Source: Roseivivax sp. GX 12232
GTDB taxonomy: Bacteria; Pseudomonadota; Alphaproteobacteria; Rhodobacterales; Rhodobacteraceae
DNA: 64,000 nt
Reading direction: 5' to 3'
Assembly: GCF_021272185.1 (NCBI RefSeq)
Contig: NZ_JAJSEC010000001.1
Span: forward strand, 372,001 to 436,000
Positions 1-8,469 of this stretch are shown here, piece by piece. The number at the start of each line of letters is the position of its first letter. Within the stretch, counting starts at the first letter, position 1. The translations under genes and the position numbers were made by a program. The notes under the pieces were generated by a model that had not been told where the DNA came from, made no database searches, and worked only from the letters and a program-made list of their open reading frames with translations.

Positions 1-1
1 C

Positions 2-583
2 TTCGAACGCGCGCTGTCGGTGGTGACACTGCTGGAGGACGCCGACCTTTCGGCGCTGGCGGACCGGGTGACCGAGATCCTGACCGAGGTGCGCGGCATC
101 GTCGGCGAGGTCGCGGGCCCCGAGGGGCTCGAGGCGCGGGTCACGGCAGAGCTGCGCTACCAGGGCCAGGGGCTGGAGGTGGCGCTCGACCTGCCGCTCG
201 ACGGCGCCGAGCGCCCGGATTTCGACGGGCTCGAGGCGCGCTTCCTGCAGCGCTACGCCGAGGTCGCGGGCTTCACCCTGCGTGAGATCCCGGTCGAGCT
301 GGTCTCGATCAGCGTCGCCGTGCGCGAACCCGACCGCGCGGCCCCCGCCCCGCTCGGACGGCCCGAACCCAAGCCCCGCCGCAACGCCCCGCGCGAGGTC
401 TTCGACTTGGCCGCCAAGGGGCCGATTTCCTACGACGTCGTGGCGCGGCCTGCGCTCAACGGCTGCACGCTGAAGGGCCCGGTGGTCGTGGTCGAGCCGC
501 AGACCACCACGCTGGTCCGCCCCGGCTGGACGGTGCGCCGCGCCGATCAGGGGCACCTCGTCATGGAACGGGGGGCGCCATGA
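2..583 (+). CDS. hyuA: Hydantoinase/5-oxoprolinase subunit A (HyuA), C-terminal part
   Basis: Only the last ~193 residues lie in the window; the frame is open to the left edge, so the start is outside. The visible part is the C-terminal region of HyuA-type ATP-dependent hydantoinases or oxoprolinases (the family's full length is ~680-700 residues), including the KGP-V-V-E-PQTTTLV-PGW stretch typical of that end. The N-terminal ATPase core cannot be seen. The TGA stop overlaps the ATG of hyuB by four bases (ATGA), indicating coupled translation of the two subunits of one enzyme. The substrate (5-oxoproline, N-methylhydantoin or another cyclic amide) is not decidable from sequence; a TRAP transporter directly downstream suggests the substrate is imported. 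Confidence 0.85.
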   Translation, partial: FERALSVVTLLEDADLSALADRVTEILTEVRGIVGEVAGPEGLEARVTAELRYQGQGLEVALDLPLDGAERPDFDGLEARFLQRYAEVAGFTLREIPVELVSISVAVREPDRAAPAPLGRPEPKPRRNAPREVFDLAAKGPISYDVVARPALNGCTLKGPVVVVEPQTTTLVRPGWTVRRADQGHLVMERGAP

Positions 584-2235
584 CCGACGCCTTCGACATC
601 GTGGCGCAGAACGTGCTCTGGAACCGGTTGGTCTCGGTCTGCGAGGAACAGGCCAACGCGCTGATGCGCGCGGCCTTCGGCGCCATCGTGCGCGAGGCCG
701 GCGACCTTTCCGCCGGGGTCTTCAACGCCGAGGGGCAGATGCTGGCCCAGGCGGTGACCGGCACGCCGGGCCATGTGAACACCATGGCCGCCTCGGTCCG
801 CGCCATGCTCGACCAGGTGCCGCCCGAGGGGCTGAAGCCCGGCGACGCGCTGGTGACCAACGACCCCTGGCTGGGTGCGGGACATGTCTTCGACTTCGTG
901 GTGGTCACGCCGGCCTGGCGCGACGGGCGGATCGTCGGCTACCTCGCCTCCACCAGCCATATCGTCGACGTGGGCGGGCGCGGCTGGTCGGCCGAGGCGG
1001 GCTCGGTCTTCGAGGAAGGCGTGACCTTCCCGCCGATGCACCTGCGCCGGGGACGCGCGGTGAACGAGGAGTTCCTGGCGATCGTCACCGCCAACTCGCG
1101 GGTGCCGCACGAGGCCCGGGGCGACATCCTCTCGCTTCTGAGCTGCAACGACACCGGCGTGCGGCGGCTCCTGGCGCTGATGGAGGAATATGCGCTCGCC
1201 GATCTCGCCTCGGTCTCGGATTTCATCTTCGAGCGCTCCGCCGAGGGCACGCGGCAGGCGCTGCTCCGCGCGCCGGAAGGCACCTACGAGAACACCATCG
1301 AACTCGACGGCTACGACGCGCCGATCCGGCTCAGGGCGCGGATGACCGTGGCCGAGGGGCGGATCGAGGTGGACCTCGCCGGCTCCTCGCCCGCCGTGGG
1401 GCGCGGCATCAACTGTCCGCTGACCTATAGCGCGGCCTATGCCGCCTTCGGCATCCGCGCGCTCCTGACACCGGAGATCCCCAACAACGCCGCCTCGCTC
1501 GCGGCGATCCGGGTCAGCGCGCCCCCGGGACTGGTGGTCAGCGCAGAACGGCCGAGCCCGGTCACCGCGCGCCATGTCATCGGCCAGGCGCTGCCCGACC
1601 TGATGCTGGGCTGCCTCGAACAGGCGCTGCCGGGCGAGGTGCTGGCGGAAAGCTCGGGCGCGCTTTGGACCATGTCGCTCTCGGGCGCGGGCGAGACCGA
1701 GTTCACCTCGCTAAATGTCGCGCTTGGCGGCATGGGCGCGCGGCCGGGCACCGACGGGCTGTCGACCACGGCCTTCCCCTCGGGCGTCGGCGCCGTGCCG
1801 GTCGAGGCCGCCGAGGTGGCCGCGCCGCTTCTCTACCACTCCAAGGAGTTCGCCCCCGACACCGGCGGGGCGGGCCAATACCGCGGCGGGCTGGGCCAGG
1901 AAATCGTCATCGGCTCGCGCATCGACGAGCCGCTCTCGCTCTCCGCGGCCGCCTTCGAGCGGCTCTCCTCGGGGCCCGCGGGCCGCGCCGGCGGGGCGCC
2001 CGGCGCCCGGGGCGCGGCGCGGATCACCGATGGCACGACGATCACCGACAAGGGCATCTACCGCATCCCCGCAGGGGCGCGGCTGGTCCTGAGGACGCCC
2101 GGCGGCGGCGGCTTCGGCGATCCCGCGAAACGCGAGAAATCCGCCGTGGCCCGCGACCTGGCGCATGGGCTGATCTCGGAGGAGACGGCCGAGACCATCT
2201 ACCAGGGCACCGACAAAGGGAGACAGAGACCATGA
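580..2235 (+). CDS. hyuB: Hydantoinase/5-oxoprolinase subunit B (HyuB)
   Basis: 551 residues, the normal length for the HyuB/HyuB_C family that partners HyuA in ATP-dependent opening of cyclic amides such as 5-oxoproline or N-methylhydantoin in the cytoplasm. Family hallmarks are visible: the opening stretch that sets oxygen- or hydantoin-type enzymes apart (NRL..V.EE.A..LMR.AF), TNDPW-GAGH near residue 90-100, and a glycine-rich C terminus (GGGGFGDP) that usually closes this family. The start overlaps the hyuA stop (ATGA), and its own stop overlaps the start of the TRAP binding-protein gene (ATGA again), so enzyme and transporter are one operon. Which cyclic amide is used is inference only. 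Confidence 0.88.
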   Translation: MTDAFDIVAQNVLWNRLVSVCEEQANALMRAAFGAIVREAGDLSAGVFNAEGQMLAQAVTGTPGHVNTMAASVRAMLDQVPPEGLKPGDALVTNDPWLGAGHVFDFVVVTPAWRDGRIVGYLASTSHIVDVGGRGWSAEAGSVFEEGVTFPPMHLRRGRAVNEEFLAIVTANSRVPHEARGDILSLLSCNDTGVRRLLALMEEYALADLASVSDFIFERSAEGTRQALLRAPEGTYENTIELDGYDAPIRLRARMTVAEGRIEVDLAGSSPAVGRGINCPLTYSAAYAAFGIRALLTPEIPNNAASLAAIRVSAPPGLVVSAERPSPVTARHVIGQALPDLMLGCLEQALPGEVLAESSGALWTMSLSGAGETEFTSLNVALGGMGARPGTDGLSTTAFPSGVGAVPVEAAEVAAPLLYHSKEFAPDTGGAGQYRGGLGQEIVIGSRIDEPLSLSAAAFERLSSGPAGRAGGAPGARGAARITDGTTITDKGIYRIPAGARLVLRTPGGGGFGDPAKREKSAVARDLAHGLISEETAETIYQGTDKGRQRP

Positions 2236-3218
2236 CCTTCACCAGAACGGCCCTCTGGGCCGGGGCGGCGCTTGTTGCCGGCGCCCCGGGCGCCTGGGCC
2301 CAGACGCAATGGGACCTCAGCACCGCCTGGGGCGCCAACAACTTCCACGTCGAAAGCGCGATGGATTTCGCCGACGCGGTGCGCGAGGCGACCGAGGGGT
2401 CGGTCGACATCACCGTGCATCCCTCGGGCGAGCTGGGCATCGGGGCGACGGAAAAGCTGTCTTCCGTGGAGACCGGCATCGTGCAGATGGCCGACATGCT
2501 GCTCTTCCTGCAGGCGGGCGAGGCGCCCTTCCTGGGCGTCGACACCCTGCCCTACCTGATCCAGGGCCAGGAGGAGATGGCGACCTGGCTCGAGGTCGCC
2601 GGCCCGACCTACGACGAGATCTTCGCCGCGCATAACCAGAAGGTGCTCTACTACGTGCCCTGGCCCTCGCCCGGGATCTACACCAAGGAGGCGGTGGTCT
2701 CGGCCGAGGACATCGCGGGCCAGCGCATCCGCGCCTTCAACGCCACCTCCTTCGAGTTCCTCGAACGCCTGGGCGCGGCCCCGGTCGAGCTGCCCTTCGG
2801 CGAGCTCTCGGCGGCGGTGGCCGCGGGCACGGTGGACGGGGCGGCGACCTCGACCTCTACCGGGGCAAACTCAAAGCTTTACCAATTCACCAGCCATTTC
2901 AATCCGTTGAACTGGTCCATGTCGCCCGACGCGGTGACGGTGAACCTCGATGCCTGGAACGCGCTGACCGACGCGGAGCGCACCGCCATCGAGACGCTGG
3001 CCGAGGACATGGAGGCCGGCTTCTGGGAACGCTCGGCCGCCGAGGACGCGGCCAAGACAGAGGTGCTGGTCGAGAACGGCATGACCGTCTCGGCAGCCGA
3101 TGACAGCCTCACCGCCAAGATGGCCGAGGCTGGCAAGGAGATGTGGACCGACTTCTTCAGTTCGGTTCCTCAGGCGAAGCCTGTCGTCGAGGCCTACGCG
3201 GCCGAAGTCGGCAAGTGA
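2232..3218 (+). CDS. dctP: TRAP transporter substrate-binding protein (DctP family), hydantoinase operon
   Basis: 328 residues beginning with a Sec signal peptide (MTFTRTALWAGAALVAGAPGAWA-QT), so periplasmic. The mature part has the DctP fold signatures: an N-terminal strand followed by a helix that starts with a hydrophilic segment, E-G-LG--T-K-SSVETGIVQMAD, and the C-terminal AAVAAGTVDGAATSTSTG region that contacts carboxylate ligands. It would deliver an organic-acid-like ligand to the DctQM permease immediately downstream. The ATG overlaps the hyuB stop. A 10-bp GC hairpin follows the stop before dctQ. The ligand is unknown; context suggests a cyclic amide or its ring-opened acid. Confidence 0.88.
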   Translation: MTFTRTALWAGAALVAGAPGAWAQTQWDLSTAWGANNFHVESAMDFADAVREATEGSVDITVHPSGELGIGATEKLSSVETGIVQMADMLLFLQAGEAPFLGVDTLPYLIQGQEEMATWLEVAGPTYDEIFAAHNQKVLYYVPWPSPGIYTKEAVVSAEDIAGQRIRAFNATSFEFLERLGAAPVELPFGELSAAVAAGTVDGAATSTSTGANSKLYQFTSHFNPLNWSMSPDAVTVNLDAWNALTDAERTAIETLAEDMEAGFWERSAAEDAAKTEVLVENGMTVSAADDSLTAKMAEAGKEMWTDFFSSVPQAKPVVEAYAAEVGK

Positions 3219-3224
3219 GCGGAT

Positions 3225-3253
3225 GGGCCGCCGGATGCACCCACCGGCGGCCC
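3225..3253 (+). terminator. Post-dctP hairpin (attenuator-like)
   Basis: Perfect 10-bp inverted repeat (GGGCCGCCGG at 3225-3234 with CCGGCGGCCC at 3244-3253) and a 9-nt loop, followed by TTTCCCC, placed between the dctP stop (3218) and the dctQ start (3261). It most likely acts as a partial terminator or a 3'-end stabiliser that raises the binding protein over the permease; a full terminator is unlikely because dctQM have no other obvious promoter. Confidence 0.6.
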
Positions 3254-3260
3254 TTTCCCC

Positions 3261-3782
3261 ATGCAGCGCCTGCTCTCCCTCATAGACCGCCTGTCGCGAC
3301 TGGCCGAGACCGCCGCCGTGGCGCTGGTCTTCGGCTATTGCGCGCTGATGCTGATCGAGGTCCTGGCCCGCGCCCGGGCCCAGAGCCTCTCCTACACCTG
3401 GGAATTCAGCCAATACGCCATGGCGGCGATCTTCGCGCTGGCCGCGGGCCCCGCGCTGCGCCACGCGGTGCACGTGCGGATCACGCTGGTCGGCGACCGC
3501 CTGCCCGCCCCAGCGCGGCGCTGGCTGGACCTGGCCGCCAATGCCGCCGGCCTGGCCATCGTGGCGCTGATCGTGGTGGCGCTCTGGACCAAGACTACAA
3601 CCTCTTTTTCGCGTGACATCCTCGCCACCACGGTGACGCAGACGCCGCTCTGGATCCCGCAGGCGGTGGTGCTTTGGGGGATGACGCAGCTTTGGCTCGA
3701 CCTCTTCGCGCGGCTCGTGCGCCGGGCGCAGGGCCTGCCGCACGAATGGCGCGACGCCGACGCGGAGCCCGGACATGACTGA
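3261..3782 (+). CDS. dctQ: TRAP transporter small permease (DctQ)
   Basis: 173 residues with four hydrophobic segments, the size and topology of the DctQ four-helix subunit. It sits in the inner membrane and joins the DctM subunit to form the transport channel for the ligand of the upstream DctP. The ATG at 3261 follows the hairpin directly with no clear Shine-Dalgarno sequence, so translation may depend on the local structure. Its end overlaps the dctM start by eight bases, which supports coupling. Contains the conserved E-----SYTWE-S-YA--A-F-A-GPALR--VHVRI region found in this family. Confidence 0.85.
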   Translation: MQRLLSLIDRLSRLAETAAVALVFGYCALMLIEVLARARAQSLSYTWEFSQYAMAAIFALAAGPALRHAVHVRITLVGDRLPAPARRWLDLAANAAGLAIVALIVVALWTKTTTSFSRDILATTVTQTPLWIPQAVVLWGMTQLWLDLFARLVRRAQGLPHEWRDADAEPGHD

Positions 3783-5064
3783 AATCGCCCTTGTCGCCAG
3801 CCTTCTTTTCGTGGCGCTCCTGGCCGGATCGGTCTGGATCGGGCTGTCGCTTTTCGCCACGGGCTACTTGCTCCTGGCGATCTTCAAGCCCAATATCCCC
3901 ATGGACATCTACGCGAGCGGGGTGATCTGGGGCGCGATGATCCCCTCGCCGCTTCTGTCTCTGCCGCTTTTCATCCTGATGAGCGAGGTGCTGGTGGCCG
4001 CGGGCCTCGGACGCTCACTTTTCTCTGGCCTGGCGCCCTGGGTCGGGCGGCTGCCGGGCGGGCTTCTGCACGTGAACGTCGTGGGCTCGACGCTTTTCGC
4101 CGCAGTCTCGGGCTCCTCGGCGGCGACCACGGCGATCGTCGGCAAGGTCAGTCTGCCGGAACTGGCCGCGCGCGGCTACGACCGGCGGCTCGCCATGGGC
4201 TCGCTCGCCGGGGCGGGCACGCTGGGCTTCCTGATCCCGCCCTCGATCATCATGATCATCTACGGGGTGATCGCCGAGCAGTCGATCCTCGAGCTTTTCA
4301 TCGCGGGCATCCTGCCGGGGCTGGCGCTGGCGGGGCTCTACATGGCCTATATCGCCGCCCACCAGGTGGTGACGCGCTCGCAGCCGAAACCCGCGCCGCC
4401 GAGCTGGGCCGAGCGCCTGCAGGGCCTACGCGACATCGGGCCGGTGGCGGCGCTGATCATCGGCATCATGGGCGCGCTCTACACCGGCATCGCCAGCGTC
4501 ACCGAGCTGGCCGCCGTGGGCGTCCTGGGCGCGGTGCTGATCTCGGTGGTCATGGGCCGCTTCTCGCTGGGCGCCATGGCCCGCGCGGGGCGGCGGGCGG
4601 TGCGCACCTCGGCGATGATCGGGCTGATCATCGTGGGTGCGGCGCTTCTGAACGCGGCCTTCGGCTTTCTGGGCATCCCCAAGGCGGTGGCCGGGCAGAT
4701 CGCCGCGCTGGGGCTTTCGCCCTTCGCGCTGATCATGGTGCTCCTGGCCTTCTACGCGCTCCTGGGCATGTTCCTCGACGGCACATCGATCATCGTGATG
4801 ACCCTGCCGATCACCCTGCCGCTGGTGACCGCGGCAGGTTACGATCCGCTGTGGTTCGGCATCTTCGTCGTCGTCGCGGTGGAGATCAGCCAGATCACCC
4901 CGCCGATTGGCTTCAACCTCTTCGTGATCCAGTCTCAGACCGGAGAGAGCATCGGCACCATCGCCCGCGCGGCGCTGCCCTTCTTCGGGCTGCTGCTTCT
5001 GTTCGCGGTGATCCTGGCGCTGGTGCCCGACCTTGCCCTCTGGCTGCCGGGAGCGCTGCGATGA
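3775..5064 (+). CDS. dctM: TRAP transporter large permease (DctM)
   Basis: 429 residues, about twelve hydrophobic segments, the expected size for the DctM ion-coupled channel subunit. Typical motifs are present: the SGSSAATTAIVGKV loop with LPEL, and GFLIPPSIIMIIYGVIAEQSI, which is diagnostic for the family, and ITPPIGFNLFVIQ near the C terminus. It completes the DctPQM transporter of the hydantoinase operon. Start overlaps dctQ; the stop overlaps the start of the GntR regulator (ATGA), so regulator, transporter and enzyme share one transcript. Confidence 0.9.
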   Translation: MTEIALVASLLFVALLAGSVWIGLSLFATGYLLLAIFKPNIPMDIYASGVIWGAMIPSPLLSLPLFILMSEVLVAAGLGRSLFSGLAPWVGRLPGGLLHVNVVGSTLFAAVSGSSAATTAIVGKVSLPELAARGYDRRLAMGSLAGAGTLGFLIPPSIIMIIYGVIAEQSILELFIAGILPGLALAGLYMAYIAAHQVVTRSQPKPAPPSWAERLQGLRDIGPVAALIIGIMGALYTGIASVTELAAVGVLGAVLISVVMGRFSLGAMARAGRRAVRTSAMIGLIIVGAALLNAAFGFLGIPKAVAGQIAALGLSPFALIMVLLAFYALLGMFLDGTSIIVMTLPITLPLVTAAGYDPLWFGIFVVVAVEISQITPPIGFNLFVIQSQTGESIGTIARAALPFFGLLLLFAVILALVPDLALWLPGALR

Positions 5065-5777
5065 AGAACCTCTACAGCCAGGTCTGCGAGGATATCCTGG
5101 GCCAGATCCGCGCCGGAGAGCTGCGGGTCGGCGAACGGCTGCCCCCCGAGGCGGAATATGCCGCGACGCTCGGGATCAGCCGCTCGACCCTGCGCATGGC
5201 CTTTGCCGAGCTCGAGGAGGCCGGCGTCTTGAAGCGCCGCAAGCGGGCCGGGACCGAGATCATCTCGGACCGGCCGCAGCGCCGCTTCAGCATGGCGACC
5301 AGCGGGGTCGCGGAACTTCTTAGCCTGGGGCGCGACACCGAGTTCAGCATCACCAGCACCCGCCAGGTGCCCACCGAGGAGATCCCCCAGCTCGCCGGGC
5401 TCAGCAGCGAGACGGGCCATTGGCTCGAGGTCTCGGGCAGCCGCCGGATGCAGGGCGAGAGCCGCGCCTTCAGCGTGAACCGGGTCTATGTGCCGGCGCG
5501 CTTCGCCGCCATCGAGCCGGTGCTGCACGAGGGGCGCCGCTCGGTCTTCCAGACCATCGAGGAGACCTTCGACGTGCGGATCGGCCGTGTCGCGCAATCG
5601 GTGCGCGCGGTGGCCTGCCCCGCCGAGGACGCCAAGGTGATCGGCCTCGAGCCCGGCGCGCCCGCGCTGCGGATCGAGGCGCAGCTCTATCTCAGCGACG
5701 AGCGGCTCATGGAGGTCTCGGTGGCGACCTTCCACCCCGAGCGCTTCCAGGTGCACAACGACGTCAAGATCAAGTGA
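5061..5777 (+). CDS. GntR/HutC-family transcriptional regulator (UTRA domain)
   Basis: 238 residues. Residues ~1-70 form a GntR winged helix (LPPEAEYAATLGISRSTLRMAFAELEEAGVLKRRKRAGTEI read in pieces), and residues ~85-235 a UTRA ligand-binding domain (RRMQGESRAFSVNRVYVP, ALRIEAQLYLSDERLMEVSVATFHPERF). The ATG overlaps the dctM stop, so it is co-transcribed with hyuAB and the TRAP genes and is the obvious local regulator, probably a repressor released by the imported compound or its product. It ends 14 bases from the convergent XRE regulator. The family is certain; the effector is not known. Confidence 0.9.
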   Translation: MKNLYSQVCEDILGQIRAGELRVGERLPPEAEYAATLGISRSTLRMAFAELEEAGVLKRRKRAGTEIISDRPQRRFSMATSGVAELLSLGRDTEFSITSTRQVPTEEIPQLAGLSSETGHWLEVSGSRRMQGESRAFSVNRVYVPARFAAIEPVLHEGRRSVFQTIEETFDVRIGRVAQSVRAVACPAEDAKVIGLEPGAPALRIEAQLYLSDERLMEVSVATFHPERFQVHNDVKIK

Positions 5778-5791
5778 GCCGGGTCCGGGCC

Positions 5792-6676
5792 TCAGAGCAT
5801 CTTCTCGAGCCAGGCGGCGGCGTCCCGGCCCTTGAGACTGCGCCGCCAGAGCTGTTCGGTGATCGCCTCGTGCTGGGCCACCGCCTCGGGCGCCGAGGTG
5901 ATCGTCGCCACCCCGAGCCGCACGTTGGCCAGGGCGCCCAGCCGGAAGGGGCTCATCGCCAGCTCCGGGCGCGCCGCGCCGCGGAAGATCTGGAAGCTCG
6001 CGCCGGGCATCGAATCGACCAGCACGCCGATCTGCACGCCGATCGGCTCGCTGTTCAGCATCTCGATGATGTTCTCGACCTCGGCGCGGGCGGCGGCGCG
6101 GCGGTCGGCCCGGCCGGCAAGCGCCTGGGTGCCGACGAAGCCGCTGTCGCAGAAGGCCTCGATCTCGACCGCCGAGACCAGGCTGACCACATGCGGCGGG
6201 CGCGCCCGGTAGGCCGCCTTGCGCCGTTTCAGCACCTCGAGCACCTGGTCGATCTGGGCCAGCGCCTCGGCGCGGTCGGGCACGTCCTCGGGCACGCTTT
6301 CGCGCAGCACCTCGGGCAGAAGCGCGTCGTAGCGGTCGGTGGTCAGCAGGTAGGAGACCGGCCCGAACATGACGCTGATGCGCTCGGCCTTCTCTTCGAT
6401 CTGGCGCATCCGCTCGAAGAAGGCGAGCGCGGTGGAGACATATTCCACCGCCACGCCGAGCAGCGTCGCGATCGAGACGCCGAGGTGATCGGCGATCCGC
6501 CCCAGGGTGTCGACCCGGACCGGGTGGCCCGCCTCGTAGCGGTAGATGGCCGCCCGCGAGACCCCGGTCAGATCGGCCAGCTGATCCGGCGTCAGCCCCG
6601 CGCCCATGCGCGCCGCGCGCAGGCGTTCTCCGAGTGCGTCGATTGCGTCGCTTTGAGTCACCGCCCGCTGATTCAC
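5792..6676 (-). CDS. XRE-family transcriptional regulator of the TRAP-pyr operon
   Basis: 294 residues. Residues ~12-68 are a Cro/C1-type helix-turn-helix (LGERLRAARMGAGLTPDQLADLTGVSRAAIYRYEAG split over the two helices). The remaining ~220 residues form an effector domain I do not recognise; it resembles C-terminal halves of XRE regulators that sit next to transport operons in Rhodobacterales. The gene is divergent from the TRAP-pyrKD-hydrolase-pyrC operon and the 155-bp gap between them holds palindromes that could be its operators, so it is the probable controller of that operon. Start ATG at 6676 was chosen as the first in frame; no strong ribosome site is visible. Confidence 0.85.
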   Translation of the reverse strand: MNQRAVTQSDAIDALGERLRAARMGAGLTPDQLADLTGVSRAAIYRYEAGHPVRVDTLGRIADHLGVSIATLLGVAVEYVSTALAFFERMRQIEEKAERISVMFGPVSYLLTTDRYDALLPEVLRESVPEDVPDRAEALAQIDQVLEVLKRRKAAYRARPPHVVSLVSAVEIEAFCDSGFVGTQALAGRADRRAAARAEVENIIEMLNSEPIGVQIGVLVDSMPGASFQIFRGAARPELAMSPFRLGALANVRLGVATITSAPEAVAQHEAITEQLWRRSLKGRDAAAWLEKML

Positions 6677-6720
6677 GCGCCTGCTCCCTCGTTTTCTGCC
6701 CGCTCACTATGCAAACCACG

Positions 6721-6775
6721 TCTCAAAATAGCAATGATTGCGTCACTTGTCGCAAATTTGAGAAAATTCTTGACT
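6721..6775. promoter_or_regulatory. Candidate XRE operator and -35 element in divergent promoter region
   Basis: The region between the XRE gene and dctP holds nested symmetry: TTGCG (6738-6742) mirrored by CGCAA (6751-6755), with inner CA/TG also symmetric (14 of 18 positions palindromic); TCTCAAA (6721-6727) mirrored by TTTGAGA (6757-6763); and GCAATGATTGC (6731-6741). TTGACT at 6770-6775 could be a -35 hexamer of the dctP promoter, so a bound regulator would lie just upstream of it. Function is inferred from position and symmetry. Confidence 0.45.
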
Positions 6776-6831
6776 TTGAACACGCCGCGCAGAAGCATCG
6801 CAGGAAACACGCCAACCTGGAGGTATCTGCA

Positions 6832-7866
6832 ATGACGCAACATCCGCTTTCGCTCGCCGGCCGACTGGGCCTGGGCGCCGCGGTCCTGACCGCGGGCCTG
6901 GCCTCGGCGGTCTCCGCGCAGGACTACACCGCCCGCATCGGTCACCTGGAATCGCCGCAGCAGTCGCGGCACGTGCACCTGGAGAAGGTCGCCGAGATGG
7001 TCTCGGAGCGCACCGACGGCGCGGTCGAGTTCCAGATCTTCCCCTCGGGCCAGCTTGGCTCGCAGCGCGAGATGACCGAGGGCGTGCAGCTCGGCACGCT
7101 GGAGGCCACGGTTTCCCCGGCGGCCTTCCTGGGCGGCTTCAACGCCGCGATCTCGATCCTCGACATCCCGTTCCTGCTGCCCGCCGACGAGACCGAGGCC
7201 CAGGCCCTGCGCGGCGGCGCCTTCGGGGACGCGCTGCTCGAAAGCTTCTCGGACCGCGGCGTCGTGGGCGTTGAGCTTTGGCCCAACGGCCGCAAGAGCC
7301 TGACCTCGAACAAGCCGCTCGAGGATCTGACGGCCCTGTCGGAGCACAAGTTCCGCACCATGGACAGCCGCATCCTGATCGAGCAGTTCGAGGCGCTCGG
7401 CGCCTCCGCCGTCGCCCTGCCCTTCGGCGAGCTTTACACCTCGCTGCAGACCGGCGTGGTCGACGGCCAGGAGAACCCGCTCGACACCATCCAGCGCATG
7501 AAGTTCTACGAGGTGCAGGACTACCTCGTGCTGACCGAGCATGGCGCCATGGAGGACGTGGTGCTGTTCAACCCGATGTGGTGGAACGCCCTGCCCGAGG
7601 ACTACCGCACGGTGATCTCGGAGAGCTTCGAGGAAGTCATCCCTGAGCTGCGCGCCCACAAGGAAGAGGCCGTCGCCGCCGCCCTCGAGGTGATCGACAG
7701 CGAAAGCGAGATCGAGATCCGCGAGGCCTCCGCCGAGGAGCGCGACGCGATGCGCGACGCGACCTATGACGCCGCCGTGGCCGCCTACAAGGAGCGCGCC
7801 GGCGACGAGGGCGCCACGCTGATCGAGCTTTACGAAAGCGAGTATTCGGAAATCACCTCCGAGTAA
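6832..7866 (+). CDS. dctP: TRAP transporter substrate-binding protein (DctP), orotate-type operon
   Basis: 344 residues with a signal peptide ending at A-S-A-Q-D (about residue 27), hence periplasmic. DctP hallmarks: ESPQQSRHVHLEKVAEMVSERTDGAVEFQIFPSGQLGSQREM at the N-terminal half and GELYTSLQTGVVDGQENPLDTI, the classic family motif carrying the ligand-contacting region. The start at 6832 follows CTGGAGG; earlier in-frame codons run through the operator region and were rejected. First gene of the operon that also encodes pyrK, pyrD, an M20 hydrolase and pyrC, so its ligand is plausibly orotate or another pyrimidine-derived carboxylate (inference). Confidence 0.88.
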   Translation: MTQHPLSLAGRLGLGAAVLTAGLASAVSAQDYTARIGHLESPQQSRHVHLEKVAEMVSERTDGAVEFQIFPSGQLGSQREMTEGVQLGTLEATVSPAAFLGGFNAAISILDIPFLLPADETEAQALRGGAFGDALLESFSDRGVVGVELWPNGRKSLTSNKPLEDLTALSEHKFRTMDSRILIEQFEALGASAVALPFGELYTSLQTGVVDGQENPLDTIQRMKFYEVQDYLVLTEHGAMEDVVLFNPMWWNALPEDYRTVISESFEEVIPELRAHKEEAVAAALEVIDSESEIEIREASAEERDAMRDATYDAAVAAYKERAGDEGATLIELYESEYSEITSE

Positions 7867-7886
7867 TCCCGGCCACCTTGGCCAGA

Positions 7887-7915
7887 GGTCCGGCCCCCAT
7901 GCGCGGGGCCGGACC
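7887..7915 (+). terminator. Post-dctP hairpin (attenuator-like)
   Basis: Perfect 11-bp inverted repeat, GGTCCGGCCCC (7887-7897) with GGGGCCGGACC (7905-7915), loop of seven bases, without a clear T-tract, 20 bases after the dctP stop and ahead of dctQ. Same position as the hairpins after the dctP gene at 2232, frcB and ugpB in this window; likely tunes binding-protein versus permease expression. Confidence 0.6.
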
Positions 7916-7950
7916 CATCGTCACTTCCACCGCAAACCGCGAGGCACAGC

Positions 7951-8469
7951 ATGGGGCCCCTGGGACTTCTCAGACGCGCCGAACGTTTTTTCGTCGTCAC
8001 CGTCTTCCTGAGCATGGTCGCGCTTTTCGCGCTCAACGTCCTTGGCCGCGAGATCGGCGGCGAGGTCGCCAGCCGGCTGACCTGGATCGAGGAAGCGGTG
8101 CGGCTGCTCAACATCTTCCTGGTCTTCGGCGCGCTGGGGCTGGCGCTCGAGCGCGGCCGCCACGTCGGCATCGACACGCTGCGCCGCCGCCTGCCGCCCC
8201 GCGCCCAGCGCCTGGCCGAAAAGATCATCGACGCCCTGGGCTGCCTGACCACGCTTTACCTCGCCTGGCTGGCGCTGGGGCTGACCCGCTTCGTGCTGCA
8301 GACCGGCCAGCGCAGCCCGACCCTCGATGTGCCGATGGGCTGGATCTACGCCGCGCCGGTGGCGGGCTTCTGCCTGCTGTCGCTGCGCTACGCGCTGAGC
8401 TTCTTCTCGGTGATCGACCGTTTCTCGCAGGCGCCCGGCGCCTCTGATGCCGAAAAAGGGGCCTCCTGA
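7951..8469 (+). CDS. dctQ: TRAP transporter small permease (DctQ)
   Basis: 172 residues, four predicted transmembrane segments, fitting DctQ. Conserved features include the LTWIEEAVRLLNIFLVFGALGLALERGRHVGID segment that corresponds to the family's central helix pair with its charged loop. Inner-membrane partner of the DctM encoded next; its stop shares one base with the dctM start (TGATG). Lies downstream of the dctP hairpin. Confidence 0.85.
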   Translation: MGPLGLLRRAERFFVVTVFLSMVALFALNVLGREIGGEVASRLTWIEEAVRLLNIFLVFGALGLALERGRHVGIDTLRRRLPPRAQRLAEKIIDALGCLTTLYLAWLALGLTRFVLQTGQRSPTLDVPMGWIYAAPVAGFCLLSLRYALSFFSVIDRFSQAPGASDAEKGAS

